A stretch of 64,000 nucleotides of DNA from Alteromonas sp. RKMC-009 (GCF_003584565.2 NZ_CP031010.1:3968001-4032000); one strand, 5' to 3'; shown: positions 31,418 to 40,855, counted from the stretch's first letter. The notes: generated by a model not told the origin, from the letters alone. Made by a program: numbers and translations.

Positions 31418-32839
31418 TTAGCCGAACAGGCTGTGACCGAAATACTTCACAGCCACGGTATTGATAAATACCAGCAACAAGATGACCGGAATGAAAGTGC
31501 CCACTGACACATCAACATACTTCTCGAAGAAGCTGCCTTTGTAATTCTCTGCACCTTCATCCAACGCTTTGTTGAAGTTATGTTTCTTCCAGCGATAGAT
31601 AACGAAGATACAAATTAAGAAGCCGTTCAGCGGCAGAATGGTGTCGTAAAACACGTCATACACCACATCAAAGAACGATTTCTTCGCACCGGCATAGCTG
31701 ACGAACTCAGTCAGAAACGCGTTGTAACCGAACGACAGTGCACACAGCACCGCAAGCACAACCATCAAAACACCCAGTACAAACAGTGCAGGCTTCCGCC
31801 CCATGTCTTTCTCGTCCATCAGCGCTGCCACAGGCACTTCAAAAATCGATACCAGTGAGGTGATAGCCGCAAAAAACACCTGCAGGAAGAAAATCGCTGC
31901 CACAATGCTGGCGCCAACGTAGCCAATGGAGTCCTGCAAAGCGAGGAATATCTTAGGCAAGAACGTGAAAATCATACCGATTGACGATTCGCTGAGTTCG
32001 TCCGGATTGGTATTCGGATCGAATGAGAAAATCGCCGGCAAAATCATCAGGCCTGCCGTAAACGCCACTGCCGTATCAGTCAGGGCCACCAGCTTGGCAG
32101 ACCCGGGCACATCAGCACGCTTATCGATATAGCTGCCGTAGGTGATCATGATCCCCATACCCAGTGACAGGGAGAAGAATGCCTGAGACAGCGCTCCGTT
32201 AATCACCGATGCATTGATTTTAGAAAAATCTGGCACCAGGTAGAACTCTACGCCTTTCATGGCGTTGTCCTGCATAAGTACGAAGCCCACCAGCAACAGC
32301 AGCATGATAAACAATGTTGGCATCAGCAGCTTAGCAGCTTTCTCGATACCTTCTTTGACACCACCCTGCAAAATCAGATAAACCACAGCCACAACACCGG
32401 CCATGTAGACAAAGATTTTTTCGCTGTTTATAAAAGTGCCGAAGGTATCCGGGTTAGCCAGAATATCTAAATCACCGGTGATGATTTCGTACAGATAGCC
32501 GAATATCCACACCGTGATCACCAGATAAAACACAGCAATCATAAACGGCGTAATAATCGATAACCAGCCGGCCAGCTTCCAGTGCGTGGCGTTATTACTC
32601 AAATCCCGGTATGCACCTAAGGGGTCTTTTCTGGCATGACGGCCCACTGACATTTCTGCCAGCATTACCGGCAAACAGATAGCCACAACGAAAATGGCGT
32701 ACATCAGCAAGAAAGCACCACCGCCATTTTTTGCAGCGCCCACCGGGAACCCTACCAGGTTACCGATACCTACCGCAGACCCGGCTGCGGCTAGAATGAA
32801 TCCGATGCGCGATCCGAACTGTTCTCTCGCCCCGCTCAT
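31418..32839 (-). CDS. Sodium-dependent neurotransmitter-symporter-family transporter
   Basis: A 473-residue inner-membrane transporter of the NSS (LeuT-type) family, with about 12 membrane helices. The signature near the N-terminus is GSRIGFILAAAGSAVGIGNL, in which the unwound helix 1 binds Na+ and substrate; the next helices include GGGAFLLMYAI. These carriers import amino acids or similar amines with Na+, consistent with a marine organism that maintains a sodium gradient. The ATG at 32839 is preferred because AGAGGA lies eight bases upstream; an in-frame GTG at 32857 also exists. Substrate is not assigned. Confidence 0.9.
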   Translation of the reverse strand: MSGAREQFGSRIGFILAAAGSAVGIGNLVGFPVGAAKNGGGAFLLMYAIFVVAICLPVMLAEMSVGRHARKDPLGAYRDLSNNATHWKLAGWLSIITPFMIAVFYLVITVWIFGYLYEIITGDLDILANPDTFGTFINSEKIFVYMAGVVAVVYLILQGGVKEGIEKAAKLLMPTLFIMLLLLVGFVLMQDNAMKGVEFYLVPDFSKINASVINGALSQAFFSLSLGMGIMITYGSYIDKRADVPGSAKLVALTDTAVAFTAGLMILPAIFSFDPNTNPDELSESSIGMIFTFLPKIFLALQDSIGYVGASIVAAIFFLQVFFAAITSLVSIFEVPVAALMDEKDMGRKPALFVLGVLMVVLAVLCALSFGYNAFLTEFVSYAGAKKSFFDVVYDVFYDTILPLNGFLICIFVIYRWKKHNFNKALDEGAENYKGSFFEKYVDVSVGTFIPVILLLVFINTVAVKYFGHSLFG

Positions 32840-32908
32840 ATCATCTTTCCTCTTCACTTATTGTTATAATCGGGTGGTGATGATTTTATATTCTTCCAAC
32901 GAAGATTA

Positions 32909-32930
32909 TTGTCGTTCACACGTGCGACAA
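32909..32930. promoter_or_regulatory. Inverted repeat in the NSS symporter upstream region
   Basis: TTGTCG (32909-32914) and CGACAA (32925-32930) flank a 10-base centre that itself holds CACGTG. It lies about 70-90 bases upstream of the symporter start and could be a regulator site. Confidence 0.3.
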
Positions 32931-33119
32931 CCGGATTACCCTAAGTCATTCCGGCTGTCACCTTCCCCACACTACCTGCACTTTTAGCTGTGCCTGGGCA
33001 GTTATATCGTTGTCATTTTCACGCGGATATAAGGGCGAATAGTATCAGCGTCCCTGCCGAATGTCCCGTATTTGAGCGCTGGAATGGCCTGTTCCGGCCC
33101 GGTTCAGTGTAGTGATCTC

Positions 33120-33854
33120 TTACCAGGGAACGGGTTTGTGCGCCCAGTCGATGAAATGCGGATTATTTTCCGGCGTCGCTTTGTCAATGAAATCAAGTAA
33201 CTGTGAAGCAGTAAAGGCAGGCGTAAAGAGTTTTCCCTCAGGTACGTTGCCCTGAAATGGTTCTGACAGCGCACTGTCCACTGTGCCCGGATGATAGCTG
33301 ATAAGTACCGTATTCTTACTCCGGCGGGAAAATTCTGCGGCGGCGGTTTTCAGCATCATATTCAGTGCCGCCTTTGAGGCCCGGTAGCCATACCAGCCGC
33401 CCAGTCTGTTATCACTGATGCTTCCAACCCGGGCGCTTAAGCATGCAATGGTACTTCTCTCTTTATCCAGCACATTCACCAGTGCTTTCAGCCAGATTGC
33501 CGGTACCACAGTATTCACCGAAAAGTATGCCAGCAGTTTGTCCGCACTGATGTCTTCGATTTTCTTTTCAGGACTCACCGCTGTCCCGCATGCGTCGCCA
33601 TGCAAGACCCCGGCGGTACAAATGACTGTCGAAAATACGATGCCACAAGTTTTCTGTTCAGCCGTCCATTGCAATACAGCTTCTTCATTTGCAGACTCCA
33701 GCGTGATTGCTGTCACGTTGTCGGCTTCAAAACTCTGCTGGTGTTGCCTTGCAACGGCAAATATACGGCTTTTAGGCTCCCTGGTGGCCAGTGCTTCTGT
33801 CACTGCCCGCCCGATAGCACCACCGGCGCCAACAATGAGGTGAGTATGTGCCAT
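33120..33854 (-). CDS. SDR family oxidoreductase (C-factor-like)
   Basis: A 244-residue classical short-chain dehydrogenase-like protein. It shows the nucleotide-binding GAGGAIGRAV motif, a Ser-containing segment (CLSARVGSISDNRLGG) and the catalytic YGYRASK. The shape resembles C-factor/CsgA-type SDRs. The ATG at 33854 is one base after the stop of the upstream DCC-family gene, so the two are co-transcribed. The coenzyme and substrate are not known. Confidence 0.85.
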   Translation of the reverse strand: MAHTHLIVGAGGAIGRAVTEALATREPKSRIFAVARQHQQSFEADNVTAITLESANEEAVLQWTAEQKTCGIVFSTVICTAGVLHGDACGTAVSPEKKIEDISADKLLAYFSVNTVVPAIWLKALVNVLDKERSTIACLSARVGSISDNRLGGWYGYRASKAALNMMLKTAAAEFSRRSKNTVLISYHPGTVDSALSEPFQGNVPEGKLFTPAFTASQLLDFIDKATPENNPHFIDWAHKPVPW

Positions 33855-33855
33855 A

Positions 33856-34251
33856 TTATTTGTCCGTCCTGTAACCGCACAGTCCATCATCACAGGTCCG
33901 GCGGCGGCCGGTGAGCAGATAGGAAATGGTATAACGGTTTCTGGCGAAAAGGTTGTAGGCCATGTCAGCAACAATGCGGATCACCGGCCAGCGAAGAGGC
34001 GCGTAAAGCCAGCCCCGCCCCACAGCCTGCCAGGCTGCGTGGGTAGCGTCCAGTCCGGTAACCATTTCACCGTTATCCAGTTCTACGTGAATTCTGGCAT
34101 CCAGTTGTGCTTTGTCCAGCCCTGGATAATGCTCACTGAAGGCAGGATCCTGAATATCTACCAGTTGGATCCTGTCATGCTGATCACGCTTTTTGATATG
34201 AGACATTTCAGCACAACATAATGGGCAGTAACTGTCATAGAAGATTTTCAT
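33856..34251 (-). CDS. DCC-family thiol-disulfide oxidoreductase-like protein (DUF393)
   Basis: A 131-residue protein that starts MKIFYDSYCPLCCAEM, in which the D-x-x-CPxC pattern defines the DCC/DUF393 family of putative thiol-disulfide oxidoreductases. GRGWLYAPLRWP and the C-terminal YLLTGRR region also fit. The ATG at 34251 is chosen because the DCC motif lies within the first residues in the family; the frame continues to 34329 with unrelated sequence. It is the first gene of a pair with the SDR. An extra Cys follows the motif (CPLCC). Confidence 0.85.
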   Translation of the reverse strand: MKIFYDSYCPLCCAEMSHIKKRDQHDRIQLVDIQDPAFSEHYPGLDKAQLDARIHVELDNGEMVTGLDATHAAWQAVGRGWLYAPLRWPVIRIVADMAYNLFARNRYTISYLLTGRRRTCDDGLCGYRTDK

Positions 34252-34421
34252 GATTTCTCCGTTTAACGGGGCCTGAACCACCGCCGGCCCGATGTACCAC
34301 TTTACTTGTATAATAGTACGCGGTTGCACATCATTCAGAGATTAAAAAAGCGTAACATGAGGTTGAAGTCAGCGACTAACGTAACCACATTACAGGAAAT
34401 CTGATAACAGGAGCTTTAATA

Positions 34422-34958
34422 ATGGCAACGACAGAAACTGCGACACTCGGCGGAGGATGCTTCTGGTGTATTGAATCGGCATTCAACAGTGTGGAAGGCG
34501 TAATAAGCGCTATTTCCGGATATGCCGGCGGACACGTTGAAAATCCTTCCTATGAGGCCGTTTGTAAAAAAGATACCGGGCATGCTGAAGTCGTGCGGGT
34601 TGAATTTGATCCGGCCAGCATTTCTTACCGTGAAATCCTCGAAATATTCTTTGCTTTGCATAATCCCACGCAAGTTGACCGTCAGGGGAACGACACTGGC
34701 CCGCAATATCGCAGCGCAATCTTTTATCATTCCGAAAGCCAGCGGGATGAGGCACAGAAAATTATTCAGGAAATTAATGACGATCAGATCTGGCCGGACC
34801 CCGTCGTCACTGAGGTAACGGAAGTTAATAATTACTATCCGGCAGAAGACTACCACCAGAATTACTTTAAAAATAATCCGCAGAATCAATACTGCGCCAT
34901 GGTAGTGGCACCTAAGCTGGCTAAGTTTAAAAAGACGTTTGCTGCCAGATTGCGTTAA
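34422..34958 (+). CDS. msrA: Peptide-methionine (S)-S-oxide reductase
   Basis: A 178-residue cytoplasmic repair enzyme that reduces methionine-S-sulfoxide. The catalytic motif GGGCFWCIES contains nucleophile Cys13, and GYAGGHVENPSYEAVC, YHQNYF and the TGHAEVV segments are family-typical. It follows TAACAGGAGCTT (good ribosome site). It is a free-standing gene with its own terminator; no msrB is adjacent. Oxidative stress or housekeeping control is likely. Confidence 0.95.
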   Translation: MATTETATLGGGCFWCIESAFNSVEGVISAISGYAGGHVENPSYEAVCKKDTGHAEVVRVEFDPASISYREILEIFFALHNPTQVDRQGNDTGPQYRSAIFYHSESQRDEAQKIIQEINDDQIWPDPVVTEVTEVNNYYPAEDYHQNYFKNNPQNQYCAMVVAPKLAKFKKTFAARLR

Positions 34959-34987
34959 CTCTGCATCCCGGCACATTCATTTATCAG

Positions 34988-35012
34988 GCAGCCTTCAGGG
35001 CTGCTTTTTTTT
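34988..35012 (+). terminator. Terminator of msrA
   Basis: GCAGCC (34988-34993) and GGCTGC (34999-35004) with loop TTCAG, followed by eight Ts. Confidence 0.9.
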
Positions 35013-35223
35013 GCACAATTTACAGATGTCTGCATGTTTTTCTTACCCGCCTGCCGTTTTGCCTCTGTCACGATCCGTTAAAAATCCTCTGCAGCCCGCT
35101 TTCTAAAAGGCGAAAAGAGAAAAATGTTACAGCCGGTACGTGGTTTGCAGCTGTTAATTCACTAACTTAAAGGCTGCCCGCTCAGAGAGTCTGCAGCCGT
35201 AAACGACTAAAGCAGGAGAAATC

Positions 35224-35736
35224 ATGAGTAAGAGTAATGTTGCTGCATTTACTGCACCGGGTATGAAAAAAGACGCTGCTAAAAAAGCTGTTGCTGTGCT
35301 TGAACAACGTCTGGTGGCACTGCTGGATTTACAGCTTACACTGAAGCATATTCACTGGAACGTGGTTGGCCCGAATTTTATCGGTGTGCATGAAATGCTG
35401 GACCCGCAGGTCGATGCCGTGCGCGATATGACAGATACCATTGCAGAACGGATTGCTACCCTTGGCGGAGTACCTCACGGTACGCCTAAAGCGATTGTTG
35501 AAGGTCGTTCATGGGACGATTACAAGATTGGCAAAGCACTGGTCACTGATCACCTGGTAGCGCTGGATGCCGTGTACAATGGCGTAAATGGCGACCACCG
35601 TAAGGCTATTGAAGAACTGGAAGAGCTGGATCCTGTATCAGAAGATATGATTACCGGCCAGCTGGCTGACCTTGAACAATTCCAGTGGTTCGTAAGAGCG
35701 CACATTGAATCTGCCAGTGGTGAACTGAAAAGTTAA
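35224..35736 (+). CDS. dps: Dps-family ferritin-like DNA-protection protein
   Basis: A 170-residue four-helix ferritin-like subunit that would form a dodecamer storing iron and protecting DNA. Ferroxidase ligands are in place: His44 in KHIHWNVVG, His56 and Asp60 in GVHEMLD, and Glu75 in TIAERIATLGG. The N-terminus has Lys residues (MKKDAAKK) that may contact DNA. Ribosome site GCAGGAGAA precedes the ATG. The 210 bases upstream hold no other gene and would contain the stress-responsive promoter; I cannot identify a regulator site with confidence. A strong terminator follows. Confidence 0.93.
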   Translation: MSKSNVAAFTAPGMKKDAAKKAVAVLEQRLVALLDLQLTLKHIHWNVVGPNFIGVHEMLDPQVDAVRDMTDTIAERIATLGGVPHGTPKAIVEGRSWDDYKIGKALVTDHLVALDAVYNGVNGDHRKAIEELEELDPVSEDMITGQLADLEQFQWFVRAHIESASGELKS

Positions 35737-35768
35737 AAAGCTTAAACACGTTGGACTTATTAATCAGG

Positions 35769-35799
35769 GTAGTGCCGCAGGACGCGGTACTGCTTTTTT
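35769..35799 (+). terminator. Terminator of dps
   Basis: GTAGTGCCGC (35769-35778) pairs with GCGGTACTGC (35784-35793) with two wobbles, then six Ts. Confidence 0.85.
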
Positions 35800-35808
35800 A
35801 TTTGTTAC

Positions 35809-36936
35809 TCAGTTAAACCATGCCGGATCTAACGGTAACGAAAACAGCAAAGGTGCCATCGCTTCATAACGGGCTTTGTTACTATCACACTGAATGTTCT
35901 TCAGATAGTTTTCCTTCCAGGGATCGTTAACCAGATAAAGTGTGTCTCCCAGAACCGTTAAACCTTCTATGGATGCATTGTCCATCCGCTCTTCCGAACT
36001 GCAGTTATCACCTGATGCCGGAGCGGTGAAATGTAACGGGATGCGTTTTGTTTCTTTTTCAGGATCAGTACTGATCACCCACAATTCATTATCATTACGC
36101 GCAGAAGCCAGCAAGTAACCCTGTTCACCTTCCCCGGTATACCATGCCAGACCATTCAGGGGATGATTTCCGCTATCAAAAACAGGTACAGCGAGTCCGG
36201 GATCCTCCACCGGCGCAAAATCTGTGGTATCCCAGAAGTCGTCATTCAGGGTTAATGAAAAGATACGGGGCTGTCCCGCTGCGTCCTTTTCCAGTCCGAG
36301 ATACAGAGTGTTATCTGCGCTCATCGCCAGTCCCTCAATGCCGTCGTTGGGATAGTCCCCCACTTTCAGAGACAGCGGAAATTGCAGCGGCCTGACACCT
36401 GTCATTGTGGTGCCGAACTCATGGCGCTCAAGCCGCACCAGCAATGACGGATAATCTGTCGAACCGGTATTCTGATAACGCTGCTGGCATCGTACCGACA
36501 ATGCGCCGGTGCGGGTGGCATCTTCGGTTACGGTATAGAAAACGCCTGGCTGAGCGGGATCAGCGACCAGCGCCTCAAGATCAGGCGCATCTGCAAGATA
36601 ACCTGAAAAACAACTGCGTCTGACAGTAGTGCCAATACGCATTTTTTCTTCATCACTGGTTACCGTGGCTGTTTGAGGGTCAATAAAATGCAACCGGCGC
36701 TGCATATCAGTGCCGGCACTGGCATCAGACAAGGACACCAATTTTCCTTCCCACACGGTAAGGGCAGATGTTTGCGGATCGGCCATTACATTCCCGCTTT
36801 CATCTTTTATCCACGTGCCCTTAGCCTCCATCGAGGTGACTTTAGTAGCCGTGGTGACTTCAACTTGCTCCGGCGCTTCGCTGCATGCACCCAGTGCAAA
36901 TACCGCCACACCGGCCAGGCCAATAATTTGTTTCAT
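35809..36936 (-). CDS. Lipoprotein with phytase-like/esterase-like propeller region
   Basis: A 375-residue lipoprotein with lipobox LGAC and a beta-propeller-like body. Segments such as DGIEGLAMSADNTLYLGLEKD and ASIEGLTVLGDTLYLVNDPW resemble the esterase-like activity of phytase family (phytase-like domain). Function is unassigned; binding or hydrolysis of a phosphorylated or ester ligand is one option. It is divergent from a PhoD-like phosphatase gene, with a 113-base gap, which may indicate a shared link to phosphorus use, but that is inference from position alone. Confidence 0.65.
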   Translation of the reverse strand: MKQIIGLAGVAVFALGACSEAPEQVEVTTATKVTSMEAKGTWIKDESGNVMADPQTSALTVWEGKLVSLSDASAGTDMQRRLHFIDPQTATVTSDEEKMRIGTTVRRSCFSGYLADAPDLEALVADPAQPGVFYTVTEDATRTGALSVRCQQRYQNTGSTDYPSLLVRLERHEFGTTMTGVRPLQFPLSLKVGDYPNDGIEGLAMSADNTLYLGLEKDAAGQPRIFSLTLNDDFWDTTDFAPVEDPGLAVPVFDSGNHPLNGLAWYTGEGEQGYLLASARNDNELWVISTDPEKETKRIPLHFTAPASGDNCSSEERMDNASIEGLTVLGDTLYLVNDPWKENYLKNIQCDSNKARYEAMAPLLFSLPLDPAWFN

Positions 36937-37049
36937 TCTTTTCCTTTAACCCGTTGAAGAATTGCGAAATAATTTAAAACGTTTATGAGTATATCACTGT
37001 AAGAAACTCACCCGCGAATCTCATCAAAACACAGGAGCTTTACATCGTC

Positions 37050-38915
37050 ATGTCATCTTTACCACTGGTAGTGGCGGGGCCGGTTCTCAGGCACACCCAC
37101 TCACAGGGCTTCACACTTTGGCTTGTTACCAGTGAACGGGTTGATGCACAACTGATATGTAATCAGCAGCAGACAGAATGCGCTCAGCATACTGTACAGG
37201 CCGGTGAACGGGCCTTCGTGACTTTGCTGGAAGCCAACCTGGCTTCACCACTCACCGCCGGCAGTTTAAACGAATACGAACTGCGGTTTGCATCGCAGGA
37301 CCAGCAAAGTCAGTGGGATAATGAAAAGCAAACAGTGCTGTTTGAAGGGCAATCAGCCCTGTCTTTTTACTGGCAACCGGCACTGACAAACGTATTACAC
37401 GGCTCCTGCCGGAAACCACATCATGATGAAAAAGATGCCCTTACCCGTGTTCACGGATTAATTGAAGAGGAATTCAAAGGCGGTGTCTGCCGGCCGGACA
37501 TGCTGCTGCTGACAGGGGATCAGGTATACAGCGACGATGTCGCCGGTCCAATGCTTCAGGCGATACAACAAGTCATTACTGCGCTGGGGCTTTTCGGTGA
37601 ATCCCTTGAAGGCGCAGTGGTGGACCACAGTGATGCACTGGCCTCTCACTCACTGAATTACTATCAGCGGGACGAAATCCTCCCCAAAATAGCCATGAAC
37701 ACGGCACTGTCGAAGCTATTTTTCGGCGCCAAGAAAAAACCGGTGTTTACTTCAGTGAATGCAAAAAACCATTTGATTTCATTTTCAGAAATCATGGCCA
37801 TGTATATCCTGGTGTGGTCGCCGGCGATGTGGCGCGACATCAAATTTTCAGACAGTGACATCCCTGAACCCTACAAAGCTCAGTTTAATCAGGAACTTAC
37901 AGTGATTCAGGCTTTCGCAGCCACCTTGCCGGAAGTACGCCGTTCCCTGGCACACCTGCCGGTCTATATGATATTCGATGATCACGACGTGACCGATGAC
38001 TGGAATCTGACCCGTGGATGGGAGCAGGAAGTGTATGGTCACCCCCTGTCAAAACGTATGGTGGGCAATGCACTGATGGGTTACTGGCTTTGCCAGGGCT
38101 GGGGTAACCAGCCGGATAAGTTTACAGACATTCTGGAAACTGCTGCCGGCGTTTTCACTCCCGCCGGCCTGAATGAACATGATGCTTTCATTGATACGCT
38201 GCTGGATTTTGAAGAATGGCACTACACCCTGGAGACGTCACCGCCGGTGTATGTGATGGATACCCGAACCCGCCGGTGGCGCTCTGAGTCCAGTCTGAAT
38301 AAGCCATCCGGTTTGATGGACTGGGAAGCACTTTGCGAATTCCAGCAGGCATTAATTGGAAAGGAAGCGGTGATTGTGGTGTCTGCCGCACCCATTTACG
38401 GCGTAAAGATGATTGAAGCCATCCAGAAAGTATTTACGTTTTTTGGCAAAGCCCTCACCGTAGATGCGGAAAACTGGATGGCCCACCGTGGCACGGCAAA
38501 TGTCATTCTGAATATTTTCCGCCATTATAAAACGCCGCCGGAATTTATTATTTTGTCCGGCGATGTGCACTACTCTTTCGTGTATGATGTGCGCCTGCGG
38601 TTCCGCCGGAACAGCCCCCATATCACCCAGTTTACCTGCAGCGGTATTAAAAATGCGTTTCCTGAAGGACTATTGCGCTGGCTGGAAAGATTAAACCGGT
38701 GGTTTTATGGTCATAAATCGCCGCTTAACGTGTTTACACGGCGCCGGAATATGTCGGTGAGATCGCGCTCTCCCGGTGGCATCGACGGTAAAACCTTGTT
38801 GAACCGCTCTGCAATCGGCCAGCTTGTTTTACACAAGAATGACACCACTGTAATTTGCAAAGCGTTGTGCAGTAACGGGGATACGGTAGAATTCCCGCCC
38901 CGGAAAGAAGAATAG
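37050..38915 (+). CDS. PhoD-like alkaline phosphatase/metallophosphoesterase
   Basis: A 621-residue metallophosphoesterase of the PhoD-like family. Metal- and phosphate-binding motifs appear in order: LHGSCRKP, LLLTGDQVYSDD, MIFDDHDVTDDW and LSGDVHYSFVYDV. An N-terminal beta region (residues 1-110) precedes the phosphatase. Unlike Bacillus PhoD there is no Tat or Sec signal peptide, so it is probably cytoplasmic. The ATG at 37050 has CAGGAG a little far upstream. The next gene, a flavodoxin, begins 11 bases after the stop, so the two may share a transcript. Confidence 0.85.
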   Translation: MSSLPLVVAGPVLRHTHSQGFTLWLVTSERVDAQLICNQQQTECAQHTVQAGERAFVTLLEANLASPLTAGSLNEYELRFASQDQQSQWDNEKQTVLFEGQSALSFYWQPALTNVLHGSCRKPHHDEKDALTRVHGLIEEEFKGGVCRPDMLLLTGDQVYSDDVAGPMLQAIQQVITALGLFGESLEGAVVDHSDALASHSLNYYQRDEILPKIAMNTALSKLFFGAKKKPVFTSVNAKNHLISFSEIMAMYILVWSPAMWRDIKFSDSDIPEPYKAQFNQELTVIQAFAATLPEVRRSLAHLPVYMIFDDHDVTDDWNLTRGWEQEVYGHPLSKRMVGNALMGYWLCQGWGNQPDKFTDILETAAGVFTPAGLNEHDAFIDTLLDFEEWHYTLETSPPVYVMDTRTRRWRSESSLNKPSGLMDWEALCEFQQALIGKEAVIVVSAAPIYGVKMIEAIQKVFTFFGKALTVDAENWMAHRGTANVILNIFRHYKTPPEFIILSGDVHYSFVYDVRLRFRRNSPHITQFTCSGIKNAFPEGLLRWLERLNRWFYGHKSPLNVFTRRRNMSVRSRSPGGIDGKTLLNRSAIGQLVLHKNDTTVICKALCSNGDTVEFPPRKEE

Positions 38916-38925
38916 AGGTAAAAGA

Positions 38926-39465
38926 ATGAGCGATGAAGCCCTGTCCATCGGTTTGTTTTATGGTTCCACCACCTGTTATACCGAAATGGCAGCCGAAAAA
39001 ATTCAGGCTCAGCTGAACAGTATTTTTGATGCGCAGGTCGTCAGCGTTTTTAATATCAAAGATACTGCGCTGCAACAGGCAGAAGCTTTCGACATTCTTA
39101 TATTCGGCATCTCCACCTGGGACTTTGGTGAGCTGCAGGAAGACTGGGAGTCCAGTTGGGAAGACGTGCACAAGCTGAACCTGGCCGGTAAAACTGTTGC
39201 CCTGTTCGGACTGGGTGATCAGTTCGGCTATGCCGACTGGTTCCAGGATGCGCTGGGCATGCTGCACGAAGCCCTTGAGCCGTCAGGTTGCCGCTTTATC
39301 GGTTTCTGGCCCAATCAGGGCTATGAGTTTGCCGAATCAAAGGGACTGACGGAAGATAAGTCACAATTCGTCGGCCTTAGCCTCGACGATGAAAATCAAT
39401 TTGATCAAACCGATGAGCGCATCAACACCTGGTGCCTTCAGCTGTTAGATGAACTCGCCGGCTAA
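38926..39465 (+). CDS. fldB: Flavodoxin, FldB-like
   Basis: A 179-residue FMN-binding electron carrier of the long-chain flavodoxin type. The phosphate loop is FYGSTTCYTEMAA, and STWDFGELQEDWE and GLGDQFGYADWFQDALG are typical of FldB. The ribosome site AGAGGTAAAAG precedes the ATG. The stop lies inside the following CLCA_X gene by 17 bases. The gene pairing fldB plus CLCA_X recurs, as far as I recall, in related marine gammaproteobacteria; that is memory rather than a search. Confidence 0.9.
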   Translation: MSDEALSIGLFYGSTTCYTEMAAEKIQAQLNSIFDAQVVSVFNIKDTALQQAEAFDILIFGISTWDFGELQEDWESSWEDVHKLNLAGKTVALFGLGDQFGYADWFQDALGMLHEALEPSGCRFIGFWPNQGYEFAESKGLTEDKSQFVGLSLDDENQFDQTDERINTWCLQLLDELAG

Positions 39466-40252
39466 CGCCTCTTCAGGCAGACTCCACCGCGAGTTCTACC
39501 GCAACGGTCCATCCCACCGCGACGGTGCGGACGTCAGCTTTAATGACATCCGCAAGTTATTTAATTTCTCTGCAATTACCATTGGCAAATGGGTCACGGC
39601 TGAAGAACAGCAGCTTGCTGCCAATTTGTTCTTCGATGCCCTGTACGATCTGATCGAAATATTACAAATAAACGAACAGGTGATCTCGCTGAACGGCACA
39701 TTATCACTGGCGTTTGGCAGTGGCGGCCAGAAACACGCCAGCGCCCACTATAACAGTGCTAAGCGGCAACTGGCTCTGGCAAAGAACGCCGGTGGCGGCG
39801 CACTTGCGCACGAATGGTTTCATGCCTTCGATCACTACATTGCATCCCGCGTTTTTAGCGATCTGCCGCCGGGATCATTTGCTTCCAAAGCCTGGCTGGA
39901 CAGCGCGCCAATGCGTGCTCACCCCTTGAATGATAAGCTCTGCGAGTGTTTTCAGGTTATGTTTCTGAACGATCAAAAAGCCCCGAATGATTATCTTTTG
40001 CGATCAATAGAGGCTGATCGCGCGTTAAAAATGTATTACTATGCTATGCCACAAGAGATGGCGGCGCGGGCATTCGAAGCTTGTATTCAGGATCATCCCG
40101 TGAAGAATGCGTTTCTTGTGCAGGGAACAAAAAAGTCTGCTGAGGCTAGACTTGGTATTTATCCTCATGGTAATTTGCGTAAACAGCTTAATGATGCATT
40201 AATGTTGTATTTTTACCAGTTGGGTAAGGCCCTGACTAAAAAATCATCGTAA
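39449..40252 (+). CDS. CLCA_X / LPD1-type protein with HExxH motif
   Basis: A 267-residue soluble protein resembling the CLCA_X family with an LPD1-type core. The segment ALAHEWFHAFDHYI includes HEWFH, a HExxH metal-binding signature, and GSGGQKHASAHYN and LALAKNAGGGALAHEW are other conserved-looking blocks. A zinc-dependent hydrolase role is possible but unproven. The ATG overlaps the fldB end by 17 bases. The C-terminus is basic and its last 80 codons look more A+T-rich than the rest. Confidence 0.7.
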   Translation: MNSPANASSGRLHREFYRNGPSHRDGADVSFNDIRKLFNFSAITIGKWVTAEEQQLAANLFFDALYDLIEILQINEQVISLNGTLSLAFGSGGQKHASAHYNSAKRQLALAKNAGGGALAHEWFHAFDHYIASRVFSDLPPGSFASKAWLDSAPMRAHPLNDKLCECFQVMFLNDQKAPNDYLLRSIEADRALKMYYYAMPQEMAARAFEACIQDHPVKNAFLVQGTKKSAEARLGIYPHGNLRKQLNDALMLYFYQLGKALTKKSS

Positions 40253-40393
40253 TAATATAACTCACCGGTGATTTTGGCTAAAAAGCCAGCAACAAGTGTT
40301 AAGAATGGTGTCTGTTTATTACAAAATGCTACCAGTTTTGATAACAAACAGTATACTAGGGTGCTCGAACTTAAAGAGAAGAATGACTACGAG

Positions 40394-40801
40394 ATGAAAA
40401 GAAAAAAGCATACCAGTGCCGATGACGAGGCTCAGATTGACATGACCCCCATGTTGGACATCGTGTTCATCATGTTGATCTTCTTCATTGTTACCACCTC
40501 TTTCGTGAAAGAGAAAGGTCTGGACGTAAACCGTCCTGATGACAGCCAGGCAAACAACAACAAGCCTTCTAAATCATTGTCTATCCGTATTGACGCGAAT
40601 GGCGTGATCACAATGGGTGGCCGTGAAGTTGATATCCGTCGTGTTGTTGCGAACGCGCAAACGTTCCTTGCAGAAAACAACACTGACTCTGCAGCGATTC
40701 AGGCAGAAGAAAATACTGAACACGGTATCGTTGTTGAAGTAATGAACCAGGTTAAAATTGCAGGTATCGAAAAAGTATCTGTTCTGGTGAAAGAATCCTG
40801 A
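40394..40801 (+). CDS. exbD: ExbD/TolR-family protein, standing alone
   Basis: A 135-residue proton-channel subunit-like protein with a single N-terminal membrane helix. IDMTPMLDIVFIMLIFFIV carries the essential membrane Asp (Asp20) of ExbD/TolR. A periplasmic domain follows. The ATG at 40394 gives the family length; the frame stays open upstream to 40268 with unrelated residues. ExbB, TonB or TolQ genes, normally adjacent, are absent here, so this subunit must join a partner encoded elsewhere. A TATACT hexamer at 40352-40357 could be its -10 box. A perfect terminator follows. Confidence 0.85.
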   Translation: MKRKKHTSADDEAQIDMTPMLDIVFIMLIFFIVTTSFVKEKGLDVNRPDDSQANNNKPSKSLSIRIDANGVITMGGREVDIRRVVANAQTFLAENNTDSAAIQAEENTEHGIVVEVMNQVKIAGIEKVSVLVKES

Positions 40802-40830
40802 TCATCAGTATTTCTTTTCTATCAAATTAA

Positions 40831-40855
40831 AAACGCGGCTTATGCCGCGTTTTTT
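40831..40855 (+). terminator. Terminator of exbD
   Basis: AAACGCGGC (40831-40839) and GCCGCGTTT (40844-40852) with loop TTAT, followed by Ts. Confidence 0.92.

Noticed and set aside
34416..34976. 186-residue reverse-strand reading frame over msrA
   Set aside because: It lies wholly opposite the well-supported msrA gene, has no recognisable domain and no ribosome site; it is a shadow of msrA codon usage.
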